The notes under the pieces are model-generated. The model was not told the DNA's origin and ran no database searches. It saw nothing but the letters and a program-made list of their open reading frames with translations. 64,000 nucleotides of DNA from Oscillospiraceae bacterium (GTDB lineage Bacteria > Bacillota > Clostridia > Oscillospirales > Acutalibacteraceae). The stretch spans positions 1 through 64,000 of the forward strand of contig SVPF01000004.1 of assembly GCA_015066005.1 (NCBI GenBank). The letters are read 5' to 3'. Shown piece after piece: positions 31,998 to 42,185 of the stretch (positions within the stretch are counted from its first letter, which is position 1; every line of letters begins with the position of its first letter). The position numbers and the translations under genes are program-made.

Positions 31998-34511
31998 CTA
32001 CTGTACTGTAAAGCTGTTAGCCGCTACCGTAACACCGTTTATACTTTCCTCGCGGTCGGTTATATTAACATAAACCTTAACCCCGTTTGAATATTCAGTA
32101 ACGCTAACACCGTTTTCGTTTTTATATGCTGTAATTTGAGCAGCATAAATTTTTTCATAAAGCGCCGAAGCCTTTTGGCTGTCAGCCAAAATTGTTTGCT
32201 TCCAATTGCCCCAGTCGGTAAAATATAAGAAGTCATATTCGGTGGACATTATATCCCTTTCAAAGCTATGACAAACTGTATATTTGGGTATCGCGCCTAA
32301 GGAAATTGCTTCCAAAAAGCTCTTATTATAATCGTTATAAGCATTAAGCGCATCGCTGGTATAATTTATATGACCGTGAAGCACCGCCTGTACAAAGGGC
32401 ACATATTCTGAAAATGAATACTGCTTAAGACCCGTTAGTGTTAAATCCTCACAAATTGAAATGTCATTTAAAAGCGGCGTAATTGGATTCTTTACCATTA
32501 CCAAACGCTCTTCAGCCAAAATACCGCTTGCCTTTTTAATTGATTTTATTGCATCACTGCGATTTTGCGGTGTTTTTTCTGAAAAGTCGGTATTAAGGCT
32601 GTTGGTAGCATCATTAAGACCAATACCTAAAGCGGCATCCAGCTTATTATAGCTTTTTGCATACCTTTCAAACATTTTAGAGGATGCGATTTCTAAGGTT
32701 AAGGCTTTTTTGTTAGCCTCGCCAGTTGATTTTGATGTAACAAACCTTTCACCGTTATCGTTACCGGGTGCCCTTGCACTGTGCTTGCTTGCATTATAGC
32801 CAAAAAGCGATGTGCCATAGTTATAAACAAGGTTTACATTAAGATATGTGCTTATTCCCTTTTCGCTGACAGCTTTTAAAAATGCCGTGCGGTCGGCCTT
32901 GCTGCCGAAAAAGCTATAACTGCCGAGATTTTGGCGGAACAGCCCATTTTTATTAAAGCCCGAAAGCTTTACCGCGGGGGTAACGCCGCTGTCATAAAAG
33001 GCCGAAGCAATTTGACCTGCTTGCTGCCAGTCGGTTAAAACAATTTGCTTATTAACCATAAAAAGACCGCACCACTGGTAAGAATAAGGCACATTGCCCA
33101 CAATTTCTACCAAAGCAGGTGCTGTAGATTTTGCCTTTTCGGGTAATTTGTTTTGTGAAAGCAAAAGACTGCGGTAAACCCCTGCAAGAGCTATGGGGTC
33201 GGTTTCATCCTCAATAATGCAGTATCTTACGGTGAAATTATCCTTAAACTGACTTGTACAGTAAACTGTAGAGGTCTGCTGGGCTGTTACCGAAGCGTCG
33301 CCGTATTCCAAAAGCCTTAAGCTTAAATTAAGCTGACTTGCACCGTTTGTAAAGCGTTCGTTTAAAACGGCCGCTTCTGCACCGCTTTCAATAATACCTA
33401 AAACCGACACACCGCCCTCGCGAATTGTCGCAAAGACAGGTAATGGGAATTCGGTTTCCTTCGCGGTAGAAACGGTATTTAAATAATCGGTACCGTAATA
33501 GGTGTAATTATTATTTCTTTCATCACCATCACAAAAGCTTTGAAGCGCACCGCTTCCCGCAGGAAGCAAATACTTGCCGCTTTGTTCCTTTTCAGCATAG
33601 GTGCAGGCGCCGTTAAGGGTAATAAGGGTTAAGGGATGTTCGGAATGATAATAAATGCTGTCACTTGGAATATTAACCATAACATCGCCGTTTTCAAGCC
33701 AATATTCCACAGTAAGCATAAAGTTTTCGTTATAAATTAAAGCCTTTTCACCTGTAATTTCACACTGCTTTTTATAGCTTTCCTCATTAAGACCGCCTGC
33801 GGCCAGATATGAAATTATTTTATTTTGAATTACAAACGAGCCCGGAAATTCAAGGTAGTAAATATCCTCGGTTTTCATACCCGGAATTTCTTCCATAAAA
33901 ATGCTTTCGGCCTTGCCTGCTTTATAAAGAATGTACCTTTCCTCTAAAAATTCAACCTCGTCGGATGAAATATTTTTGAAAATTTCATTCTCCATAAAGT
34001 CCTTGGTAAGCGCCTTGGGAAGCAAACCGCCGTCGCCCGCTTCACCCAATAAATAAATTACCTGCAGTCGCGTGCCGTCCTCGTTAAAGCCAACGGTGTA
34101 TTGGTCACTTGCAACCGAATCAAGACTTGAAAAAAGCTCGGTATCGGTTTCGCCGTTTTGGCGGTAGGTAATGCTTATGGGCGAGCTTGCGGCTTCGGTA
34201 TCGTTATAAACCAATTTATCACTTTCACCGGCGGTGTTTCGCCACAGTACAGCATTTGTAAGGGTATCTCTTACGGTAATTGCACCCCCGTGTGACACAT
34301 ACATTGAACGACCGTTTTCAGAAAATACCATAACCTCGTTTTCGGCAATATCCGAAGTAATTTCAATACCTGAAGGGGCTGCTAAGGCAAAGGCTTCACT
34401 TGCGCCAAGCGCACTTCGTGAGGATGATTTGGTAGCAAACAACACAGCAAATAAGGCAATTACGGTAACAATACTTATTGCTGAAATAATATGTTTTTTA
34501 ACCTTTTTCAC
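31998..34511 (-). CDS. DUF5696-like membrane-tethered or secreted protein (837 aa)
   Basis: A signal anchor at residues 8-27 puts the protein outside the cell. Residues 45-440 are beta-rich; the next 330 look like a TIM-barrel (VKLSGFNKNGLF, GISTYLNVNLVYNYG, GIGLNDATNSLNTDF, GILAEERLVMVKNP, VLHGHINYT) ending with GAIPKYTVCHSFER and YDFLYFTDWGNW. I recognise this as the DUF5696 type often found beside YIP1 proteins and sugar ABC transporters in Clostridia. A glycosidase role is plausible because of the barrel but not proven. It lies 22 bp downstream of the NHL/YIP1 gene. Confidence 0.7.
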   Translation of the reverse strand: MKKVKKHIISAISIVTVIALFAVLFATKSSSRSALGASEAFALAAPSGIEITSDIAENEVMVFSENGRSMYVSHGGAITVRDTLTNAVLWRNTAGESDKLVYNDTEAASSPISITYRQNGETDTELFSSLDSVASDQYTVGFNEDGTRLQVIYLLGEAGDGGLLPKALTKDFMENEIFKNISSDEVEFLEERYILYKAGKAESIFMEEIPGMKTEDIYYLEFPGSFVIQNKIISYLAAGGLNEESYKKQCEITGEKALIYNENFMLTVEYWLENGDVMVNIPSDSIYYHSEHPLTLITLNGACTYAEKEQSGKYLLPAGSGALQSFCDGDERNNNYTYYGTDYLNTVSTAKETEFPLPVFATIREGGVSVLGIIESGAEAAVLNERFTNGASQLNLSLRLLEYGDASVTAQQTSTVYCTSQFKDNFTVRYCIIEDETDPIALAGVYRSLLLSQNKLPEKAKSTAPALVEIVGNVPYSYQWCGLFMVNKQIVLTDWQQAGQIASAFYDSGVTPAVKLSGFNKNGLFRQNLGSYSFFGSKADRTAFLKAVSEKGISTYLNVNLVYNYGTSLFGYNASKHSARAPGNDNGERFVTSKSTGEANKKALTLEIASSKMFERYAKSYNKLDAALGIGLNDATNSLNTDFSEKTPQNRSDAIKSIKKASGILAEERLVMVKNPITPLLNDISICEDLTLTGLKQYSFSEYVPFVQAVLHGHINYTSDALNAYNDYNKSFLEAISLGAIPKYTVCHSFERDIMSTEYDFLYFTDWGNWKQTILADSQKASALYEKIYAAQITAYKNENGVSVTEYSNGVKVYVNITDREESINGVTVAANSFTVQ

Positions 34512-34533
34512 TTTAAATCCTCCTTTGCCGAAT

Positions 34534-36654
34534 TTATGAATACCTCAAGGAAATTTCTTTAAATACTTGGGTAATGAAATCCACAATGTTTTGAATAAGA
34601 CCCGAACAAAGTATTATTAAAAACATCATAAGTACTATGCCCAAAATGCTTACAATAAGCATAACCACAGTGCGCGCAAGTGTAAACTGATGAACCGATA
34701 TTGTTCCCGCCACCAATAAAAACAGACAGTAAACAATTATAATTGCCTGAAGGCTTGTGTAAAGCGCCGCCATTTCAAGCGTTAAGAACTGACCTGCAAT
34801 TAAAACAGGTAATGTAAACAGCACATAGGGTGTTAAGCAATAGCAGGAATAGATATAAATATCCTTCATATTGCCCTTGCCGTCAAAAAGTGTTGTAAGA
34901 CACCAGCTTGAAACTATCCAAAGCACAAAGATAATTAATAGCGAGCAGGTGCTTATTAGCGTATTTGTTTGTGTAAGATTTTTATTTGAGAATAAAAACG
35001 GGGTAAGCCGTTCGGAAATTATTCTTATTAAAAATGCCGAAGCAAGTAAGAAGGTTGCGCCCGAAACGGTCCCCTTGTTTTCCCACTTTAAGTCCCAAAA
35101 GCCGTCAAACGGGTGGGTCATAATATAACTGCCGCCAACAAGGGTTTTGCAAACAGTATTATTTGCGGTTTTTATGTAACGTATTAAATATTTAAGTCCA
35201 AAGAAAAGGCCTAAAACCAACAAAACAGCACCTATTACAACACCAACCAAATATTTTTCAGCAAGCTGTGCCTGTAAATTTTTATAAGCCTTGGAATAAT
35301 AGCCTTTATTGTTTGTAAGCTTAAAATATTCCATAGAGGCTTTGTATTCGCCACGGTTGTAAAGTGCCTTGCCTATACCCAAAATTGCAGGGTCGTAGCC
35401 CGAAAACTTTTCGTTAAGCGCCTTCCAGCAAGCCTCTTCCGTTTCGAAATCGCCCGCTTCATGTGCGGCATAAGCGCCAAGCACCTGTTCGGTAAAGGCT
35501 GTTGTGTTAAAAAGGGTAATTTCCTTTGAAGCCTGGTCCAGTACAGCAAGCTTTTTGCCAATGTAAACCATTGAAACGGGCTGTTCAAAGCTGCCTATAC
35601 CCGCGCCAAGACCGCCGAAGATATATAATAAATCTCCATCGGCACTGTAGGTGAAAATTTTACCTCGCTTGCGGTCTAAAAGACTGCACACGCCGTTTTC
35701 ACCGACAGCGACATCAATAAAGCGAGATGCGCCCGAATCCTTACCCGAAAGGTTAAAATCAATATCACCGACAATTGGGTAATAGCCATTATTCTTCAAA
35801 ATATTATTACCAAGTGGGTTTAAAAGGCGGATTGGTGCATTTTCGGCATTGCGGCCGGTAACTGCACCCTTAATTTTACTGTCACTTACGGTTTCGGTAA
35901 TGGCGTAAACCATACCCTCGTCATTACAGTAAAGGTTTGTGTATTCGGTAGGTATCATTTGAAGGCTTTCGTTCTTCATCTTTTTGGTACCAAAGGTGCG
36001 GATAAAAATATCCCAAGCGGTCGGGTTAACCTTTAAGGCACCTAAAAAGCCTATAAACTTACCTTCCTTGGAAAACTGCACAATACCCTGTGTCTGATTT
36101 CGCGAAACACAATAAATTCTTCCGCCGTTATCGGTAGAAAGTCTTATGGGCACAAAGTCAACCGTGCTGCTCCATTCTTCACTTTCGGGAGCTTTTACAA
36201 CCCGTACCGTTTCCTTTGTGGCAATATTTATAATTACAATATTAGCGCCCGCCGTGTTTGCAACATACAGCTTTCCGTCAGCTACCCAGCAGCCTTCGGG
36301 TGCATTAAAGGACCTTTGCTCGCCATCAATAAAATAACTGTCAAAGGCGGCCACAAATTCCAGCTTTTCATTAAACTGCCAAATGGTATTGTTGGCGGCA
36401 TCGGCAATATAAATATTATTATCCTTATCGGCCGCCATATCGGCAATATTAGGGGTTGAAGCACCAAAATCAGCAAGGGAAATATTTATTTCGGTTTCAT
36501 AAGGCACGGGGGTTGAAACCGTATTGCCCCAATAGTCAAAAACATACGAGCTGCTGTCGCCGTCCAATTCCTCGACAGCGCATACCGGTACCAAGAGCAC
36601 TGAAACGACACAAATTAACGCCAATATGAAATTTAATGCTTTGTTTATTTTCAT
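34534..36654 (-). CDS. NHL beta-propeller/TPR/YIP1 membrane protein (706 aa)
   Basis: A signal peptide (1-26) is followed by an NHL-type propeller (about 45-385), seen in repeated blocks such as NIADMAADKDNNIYIADAAN and VADGKLYVANTAGANIVI. A TPR-like segment comes next (about 390-455: CWKALNEKFSGYDPAILGIGKALYNRGEYKASMEYF). After a membrane helix near 472-492 comes a YIP1 domain (about 515-690) with five helices and HPFDGFWDLKWE at its start. The propeller lies outside and the YIP1 part in the membrane. It sits between the first ABC permease pair and DUF5696; this gene set recurs in Clostridia. It may sense or guide glycan uptake; no function is established. Confidence 0.8.
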   Translation of the reverse strand: MKINKALNFILALICVVSVLLVPVCAVEELDGDSSSYVFDYWGNTVSTPVPYETEINISLADFGASTPNIADMAADKDNNIYIADAANNTIWQFNEKLEFVAAFDSYFIDGEQRSFNAPEGCWVADGKLYVANTAGANIVIINIATKETVRVVKAPESEEWSSTVDFVPIRLSTDNGGRIYCVSRNQTQGIVQFSKEGKFIGFLGALKVNPTAWDIFIRTFGTKKMKNESLQMIPTEYTNLYCNDEGMVYAITETVSDSKIKGAVTGRNAENAPIRLLNPLGNNILKNNGYYPIVGDIDFNLSGKDSGASRFIDVAVGENGVCSLLDRKRGKIFTYSADGDLLYIFGGLGAGIGSFEQPVSMVYIGKKLAVLDQASKEITLFNTTAFTEQVLGAYAAHEAGDFETEEACWKALNEKFSGYDPAILGIGKALYNRGEYKASMEYFKLTNNKGYYSKAYKNLQAQLAEKYLVGVVIGAVLLVLGLFFGLKYLIRYIKTANNTVCKTLVGGSYIMTHPFDGFWDLKWENKGTVSGATFLLASAFLIRIISERLTPFLFSNKNLTQTNTLISTCSLLIIFVLWIVSSWCLTTLFDGKGNMKDIYIYSCYCLTPYVLFTLPVLIAGQFLTLEMAALYTSLQAIIIVYCLFLLVAGTISVHQFTLARTVVMLIVSILGIVLMMFLIILCSGLIQNIVDFITQVFKEISLRYS

Positions 36655-36658
36655 ATTA

Positions 36659-37534
36659 TCATTCCTTTATACCGGAGCTTCCCATAGTTTCTAAAATGTT
36701 TGACTGTGACAAAATAAAGGTTACAAGCGGCGGAATTATAAGCAACAGCGCCACCGCTGAGGATACACCGCTTCGGGCAATGGTGTTACCCGACATAATG
36801 TTTTGAAGTGCATAAGGCAAGGTTTTAAGCTCATCATCGTAAATGTAAAGACCACCCATATTCCCCCAAAGGCTTTGGAAGGAAAGAATTATTAGGGTAA
36901 GCCAAGCAGGCTTGCACATAGGCATTACAATTTGGAAGAAAATTCTTAATTCGCCAGCGCCGTCAACCCTGGCGGCCTCCAAAATGGTGGTGTGCACCAT
37001 TTGCTCCATAAACTGCTTCATAAGGAAAAGGCCCAGTGATGAAGCACAAGCAGGCAGTATAAGTGCCAAATGAGTGTTAACAATTTTTAAGTTTGCCATA
37101 ATTATGTAGGTAGGAATTGAAGTAACCGTACCGTTAAACATAAGTGACAAAACAATTAACTTGTTTAAAAGCTTTGAGCCGGGGAAAACCTCCTTTGCGA
37201 GCACATAAGCCGCAAGTGAAGCAAAAATAACCTGCCCAAGCACACCAAAGGCGGTAATAACGACCGAATTTATAATGAAACGGCCTGTAGGTACCCAAGA
37301 TTCACGCAAAACGCTTGAAATACCTGCAAAGTTGTTGAGTGTGGGATTTTTAACATATAATGTGGGAGGAAATATGAAAAGTTCCTCCAAGGGCTTGAAG
37401 GCGTTTGCAACGGTAAACACCATAGGAAGCGCCATTGCCGCAGCAAAAATTCCCAAAAGCAAAAGGTTTACTATTCCGCCGAAGTTTGAACGAGCATAAG
37501 ATGACTGGTGCGCAATGCTTTTCATTACCTTCAT
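36659..37534 (-). CDS. Carbohydrate ABC transporter permease (MalG type), system 1
   Basis: A 291-aa inner-membrane subunit with six helices. The EAA loop is LEAARVDGAGELRIFFQIVMPMCKP, contacting the ATPase. It is the last transport subunit of system 1, 1 bp after the MalF-type permease (37536-38447). No ATPase gene is present in the locus, so a shared MsmK-like ATPase encoded elsewhere is expected. The substrate is probably an oligosaccharide released by the GH16 enzymes. Confidence 0.9.
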   Translation of the reverse strand: MKVMKSIAHQSSYARSNFGGIVNLLLLGIFAAAMALPMVFTVANAFKPLEELFIFPPTLYVKNPTLNNFAGISSVLRESWVPTGRFIINSVVITAFGVLGQVIFASLAAYVLAKEVFPGSKLLNKLIVLSLMFNGTVTSIPTYIIMANLKIVNTHLALILPACASSLGLFLMKQFMEQMVHTTILEAARVDGAGELRIFFQIVMPMCKPAWLTLIILSFQSLWGNMGGLYIYDDELKTLPYALQNIMSGNTIARSGVSSAVALLLIIPPLVTFILSQSNILETMGSSGIKE

Positions 37535-37535
37535 A

Positions 37536-38447
37536 TCAGCTGCCCACCCTTCTTAAAAGCTTGTTAACAAGCTGGTTTGCACCCATCATTAAAATAAACA
37601 GGAAGGTAGAAATTGCACAGGCATAGCCCATTTCGTAACGGGTGTTGCCATAATCCTGCATATGATTTAAAAGGGTATGAACGGCATAGTCGGTACTGGG
37701 GTTGCCGCAAAGGTTTGTGCAAACCTCGCCAACCGAAAATGCGCCTGTAATAGCCAATACTGCGCCGAAAAGTAGCTGCGGCTTCATTGAAGGCAGGGTT
37801 ACAAACCATAATTCCTGCCAGCGATTATGCACGCCGTCAATTGCGGCTGATTCATAAAGACTACGGTCAATACCCTGAAGGGCCGCAACGAAGGATAGGA
37901 AGCCTGTACCAAGGCTCATCCAAAGGCTTACAATAATAACGCAAAGCATCATATACTTAGTGTCGGTAAGCCATTGAATCGGCTCGTTAATAAGCCCGAA
38001 CTGCATGCCCCACGCATTTAAAAGACCGTAAGCGTCACCGTTGAACATAAGAGTCCAAATCATATAAGCATTACCCGAAATTGAGGGCGCATAAAAAAGC
38101 ACAACCAAAACAGTGCGAAGCGCGGGGGCAAGCTCGTTTATAGACCACGCCACAACAAGTGACAGCAAATAGCCGATTGGGCCCACGAAAATGGCAATAG
38201 TCAGCGTATTTGAAAACGACTTAATAAAAAGGTCGTCGTAAAAGAACATTTGAACATAGTTTTTAAGACCAACAAATTTCGGTGCTTCAAAAACATTGAA
38301 GGAAGTGAACGAAAGCCCCATTGCCATTAAAACGGGCACAACGGTAAACAGCAAAAACAAGGTAAAAAATGGTGCTAAAAATAAATAGCAATGCTTTTTC
38401 TTTTTCATTTGCTTTAAAACCGAAGCCCTATTCTTTTGCGCTTGCAT
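37536..38447 (-). CDS. Carbohydrate ABC transporter permease (MalF type), system 1
   Basis: A 303-aa permease with six helices after a basic N-terminus (KKKKHCYLFLAPFF). The EAA loop YESAAIDGVHNRWQELWFVTLPSMKP is in the fourth cytoplasmic loop. It pairs with the 36659-37534 permease and the large solute-binding lipoprotein at 38460-41204, which lies 12 bp upstream. It is thus part of a CUT1-type sugar importer without its own ATPase. Confidence 0.9.
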   Translation of the reverse strand: MQAQKNRASVLKQMKKKKHCYLFLAPFFTLFLLFTVVPVLMAMGLSFTSFNVFEAPKFVGLKNYVQMFFYDDLFIKSFSNTLTIAIFVGPIGYLLSLVVAWSINELAPALRTVLVVLFYAPSISGNAYMIWTLMFNGDAYGLLNAWGMQFGLINEPIQWLTDTKYMMLCVIIVSLWMSLGTGFLSFVAALQGIDRSLYESAAIDGVHNRWQELWFVTLPSMKPQLLFGAVLAITGAFSVGEVCTNLCGNPSTDYAVHTLLNHMQDYGNTRYEMGYACAISTFLFILMMGANQLVNKLLRRVGS

Positions 38448-38459
38448 TCATACTTCACC

Positions 38460-41204
38460 TCAATTCAGTCCGTATTCCTCACGCTTAAGTGTGAGTTCCT
38501 TATCAACAATTGTTTTGTATTCGCTAACGGTTTCGCGTAAATCCTCACCGTTATACACAATTTTTCTGAAAATGTTGTTTATGTGGCGACCCATAAGGTA
38601 ACCGCCGGGCACTTCGGGTGTGCCGTCAGCCCATTGCCACTGCGCCTTAATTGCGGCGGCCTGCTCGGTTGTCCAGTTAAGCGTTTCAAAGGCCGAACGG
38701 GAAGCCACCATTACACGCGCCGAAGCGCCAAGCTTGGTTTCAAGCTTTAAGGCATAGCTGCTTTGGGTTTGGCCGCCAACCCACCATTTTAAGAACTTCC
38801 AAGCGGAAGCGGTATCTTCACTTTTTGAAAAAATCATAGCTGCTGTACCCGAAGCACTAACCGAATGGTCAACACTGCCATCGGCCTTTACAGTGCCGGG
38901 AACGGTTGTCATTCCCCAGCTACCGCCGATTTCGGGCGCAAACACCACCAAGCTGTTATAGCTGCTGTAATCAGCAATGGCAACAGGCATTTCACCACTG
39001 CGGAAGCGGTTTATAAAGTTATAGCTAAGCGGCAAATTAAAGTTTGTGTAAAATTTTGTCCAGGTTTTAAAGGCCTTTACACTTTCTTCCGAATCAAGCC
39101 TTGAAACCGACCCGTTTTCGTTATAATATGACCCGCCGTTTTGATATAAGAATACATCATAGGTAGGACAGCCAAAGGTCATGTTATTCTTTTGAAGGGT
39201 GGTTATACAGTCATAAACCTCATCCCAAGTGGTAGGGACCTTAAGCTCAAGCTCGTTTAAAATATCCTTACGGTAAAACAGCATTGGGAAGCTTTGGGTT
39301 TCAGGTAAGGCGTATACGCCACCGTTAAAGCGGTAAGGCACAATTGCCGATTCGTGAAAATCCTTAGTTACATCGTTAAAGCCTTCAAGGCTTGAAAGGT
39401 CAATTGTAGCCTTTCTTATGGCGTAGCTTATAACATTGGGGGCGCCGTTAAACAGGGTAACATCAGGGCCGATGCCCGCAACCGTTGCCGCCATTACCGA
39501 ATCGCCCGAAACAAGCTTAAGTCTTACGCCAATGTCGGTTTCCTTTGTGAAGGTGTCGTTCGCAAGGGCTTCAATAATTTGAATTTGGTCACGGCCTGTT
39601 ACCGCCCAAACATCAACATTTTTTTCGGTTTTGGCATTACCTACAACATTATAGCTTTCTACATAGGATTTAAAAATTCTTACAACCGAATGCCAAAGCT
39701 GACTAAAGAAGCCTGCCTTAATTTCGGTTGCTTCTTTACCGTAAGGTAAAAGCTCTATCCAGTCAACCTCAAGCGGCTGAGAGGTGCATTCCAAAAGCCA
39801 GGTGCCTATAGCACTTATATTAGAATTCAGTGTGTTTATTTGACCGGGAATATTGTCCGAATCCTTTAAAAAATCATCAAACTGGCGAATAAGCTTTCGA
39901 AAAACTGCCGCGTCAGATTCGCCACCTTCAGAAAGGGCCGCCAAATAGTTTGCAACATCGTTAAGAACATCACGCTGGTGCTGCATATCCTTAAAAACAT
40001 CACTAAGCTTTTCATCAAGATTATAGTCGCGATAAAGGTCAGGACTGGTGCCGGTTATCATAATAATGCGGCGGTAAATGCGGTTACATTCCGAAACGGA
40101 ATTTTTAACAATCGGTACAACATCCGCCAAAGAGCCAAGCGAGCATTCAAGCGTCAGGGTATGTGTGCCCTTTTCCAAATATACATATAAAGGCTTGCCC
40201 GCTTCATCCGATACGGTAAGGCGCTGCCACGAGGTTGCATAGGGTACCTCAATATCCTGCATATTATCCTTTAATTCACTGCCGTCAATTAAAATTCGGC
40301 GACAGGAAACTGCACCTACAGAATAATCCTGACGGACACGCAAATTTATGTTATACCAGCCGTTTTCCTTTACGGGAATTTTCCAGCTAATGCTTTCACC
40401 AAGCTTTGACCACGAATTACCGCCAATGGTATTATAGGTTGCCCTGTTAAGACAAACAGGCATTGTTGCGGCAGAGGTGCGGTCAATTTGCTCTAAAATT
40501 GAGGATTTGCTGCGGCTTTTTGGGTTTTCGGCCTGAATAAGAATGACCTCAGCGTTACTGCTTTCAGGGCTTCCGACCACAGTATTACTTGGTTTATATC
40601 CTTCAAAATAGAGTGATAAAAATTCCACATTCTGATTTTCAGGTGCAAATTCAAGCTGATGAGCACCCTTTGATAAATAAAAATATAACTCCTTAGAGGT
40701 ATAGCTTTTTTCACTGCGAGCCATACTTATATAGCCCTCATTTTCGGTAACCTCGGGCTGCTTTGTAATATCAAATTTATTTTTATTTATCCATTCCTTA
40801 GAAAAATAAATTTGTTCACATTCATAAAAGGGAAATTCACCATCAATTTTAAGTGAGCCGTAATAATCAGCAAGGGTATCCCTTCCGCCCTTAATTTCAG
40901 CGCAAAGGCGGTAAAACCCTTCTTCCTGTACGTCAAATTCTGCTAATAATTTATCACCCAAAACACAATGGGCGGCACCTTTTAAAACCACAGCATTGGC
41001 TTTAATTTCGCCAAAGCCTTTACCCAAGGCTTCAATATAGCTTGAATAGGAAGCCACACCGCTTGCTGTTTCACTGCTGATTTCGGATAAATGAGCCGAA
41101 AGGTCAACCGCTTTGTTTGACTTATTACTGCAAGCGGTAAGCATGGAAGCACCAATACTTACAGCCAAAACAAGTGAAGTTATGCGATAAAAATTTTTAT
41201 TCAT
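38460..41204 (-). CDS. Large solute-binding lipoprotein with binding-module extension, system 1
   Basis: A lipoprotein with lipobox MLTAC (Cys25). Unlike ordinary sugar-binding proteins (about 420-450 aa) it has 914 residues. Two beta-sandwich modules resembling carbohydrate-binding domains lie at about 60-220 and 230-370 (each with LYFYLSKGAHQLEF or LYVYLEKGTHTLTL), then a helical linker (about 375-500), and the solute-binding domain from about 525 to the end (DVWAVTGRDQIQIIEALAN, GPDVTLFNGAPN, FPMLFYRKDIL, EDTASAWKFLKWW). The added modules may hold polysaccharide at the surface next to the importer. First gene of system 1. Confidence 0.85.
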   Translation of the reverse strand: MNKNFYRITSLVLAVSIGASMLTACSNKSNKAVDLSAHLSEISSETASGVASYSSYIEALGKGFGEIKANAVVLKGAAHCVLGDKLLAEFDVQEEGFYRLCAEIKGGRDTLADYYGSLKIDGEFPFYECEQIYFSKEWINKNKFDITKQPEVTENEGYISMARSEKSYTSKELYFYLSKGAHQLEFAPENQNVEFLSLYFEGYKPSNTVVGSPESSNAEVILIQAENPKSRSKSSILEQIDRTSAATMPVCLNRATYNTIGGNSWSKLGESISWKIPVKENGWYNINLRVRQDYSVGAVSCRRILIDGSELKDNMQDIEVPYATSWQRLTVSDEAGKPLYVYLEKGTHTLTLECSLGSLADVVPIVKNSVSECNRIYRRIIMITGTSPDLYRDYNLDEKLSDVFKDMQHQRDVLNDVANYLAALSEGGESDAAVFRKLIRQFDDFLKDSDNIPGQINTLNSNISAIGTWLLECTSQPLEVDWIELLPYGKEATEIKAGFFSQLWHSVVRIFKSYVESYNVVGNAKTEKNVDVWAVTGRDQIQIIEALANDTFTKETDIGVRLKLVSGDSVMAATVAGIGPDVTLFNGAPNVISYAIRKATIDLSSLEGFNDVTKDFHESAIVPYRFNGGVYALPETQSFPMLFYRKDILNELELKVPTTWDEVYDCITTLQKNNMTFGCPTYDVFLYQNGGSYYNENGSVSRLDSEESVKAFKTWTKFYTNFNLPLSYNFINRFRSGEMPVAIADYSSYNSLVVFAPEIGGSWGMTTVPGTVKADGSVDHSVSASGTAAMIFSKSEDTASAWKFLKWWVGGQTQSSYALKLETKLGASARVMVASRSAFETLNWTTEQAAAIKAQWQWADGTPEVPGGYLMGRHINNIFRKIVYNGEDLRETVSEYKTIVDKELTLKREEYGLN

Positions 41205-41229
41205 AAATCACAAAGCACCTTTCAAAAAA

Positions 41230-42171
41230 TTATCCAACAATACCCGAACGCTCAACGCCTTCAATAAAATAGCGCTGACCGAATAAGAACACAATTATCA
41301 TTGGTAAAATAAAAAGTAAAAGAGCGGCATTGTTTATAAGTGACTGGGCAACAACATCCACATTACCTGAGGTTTGGGTTGCAACCTTTACCATACCGTA
41401 AACCTGTGTCACCATCATTTGCAAATATTTGCTTGTAGGCTCGAAAACCGAAACATAAAAACGGTCAGTCCATTGCCAAACAAGTGAAAACAAAAATATT
41501 GTTACAAGCATTGTTCTGGCACTGGGAAGCGCCACCAAAAAGAAGGTTTTAAAGGGACCTGCGCCGTCAATTGCGGCGGCTTCATCCAATTCCTTCGGAA
41601 AGCTTGTAAAATACTGCCGCATAAGGAAAATTAAAAGTCCGCTTTTAAGACCCAAGCCCGTTATACACAAAAGTGCATTAGGTATGGGTGTATTAAGCAA
41701 ATTTATGCCTGTGCTGATGCCAAGCACATTTAAGTTTTGGAACTGAAAATAAAGCGGAATGCTTAAAATTTGCGGCGGAATTATAAGGGTTATAATTGAA
41801 ATTACAAACAAAAAACTGCGTCCCGGAAAACGGAAACGCGCCAAGCCGTAAGCAATAAAGGTAACTGCGGCGGTTTGGGCCAATGTATAAAAAAGCACTA
41901 GCGCGGCGGTCTTAAGAAAGCTTATACCGTAATTCAAAAGCTGCCAGGCCGTTGCCCAATTTTCTAAAGTAAAGTTTTTAGTAAAAAGAAAAACCGTATC
42001 ATCATTTAAATCGGCGGCTGTCATAAATGAATACATCAGTCGCGCAAAAACGGGATAAATAATTATGTATGCCAAACAGGTAAGTAAAACGTATGTAATA
42101 AACGCCTGACCAAAGCTTATAAGATGCTTTTTGCTTGGCTTTTTGATTGAAGGTGATTTTAATTTTAACAT
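41230..42171 (-). CDS. Carbohydrate ABC transporter permease (MalG type), system 2
   Basis: A 313-aa protein with six helices and EAA loop DEAAAIDGAGPFKTFFLVALPSARTM. It forms a pair with 42186-43103. It ends 25 bp before the large lipoprotein of system 1, so both systems are in the same transcript. CUT1 type, no ATPase in the locus. Confidence 0.9.
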   Translation of the reverse strand: MLKLKSPSIKKPSKKHLISFGQAFITYVLLTCLAYIIIYPVFARLMYSFMTAADLNDDTVFLFTKNFTLENWATAWQLLNYGISFLKTAALVLFYTLAQTAAVTFIAYGLARFRFPGRSFLFVISIITLIIPPQILSIPLYFQFQNLNVLGISTGINLLNTPIPNALLCITGLGLKSGLLIFLMRQYFTSFPKELDEAAAIDGAGPFKTFFLVALPSARTMLVTIFLFSLVWQWTDRFYVSVFEPTSKYLQMMVTQVYGMVKVATQTSGNVDVVAQSLINNAALLLFILPMIIVFLFGQRYFIEGVERSGIVG

Positions 42172-42185
42172 TTTTACCCACCCTT

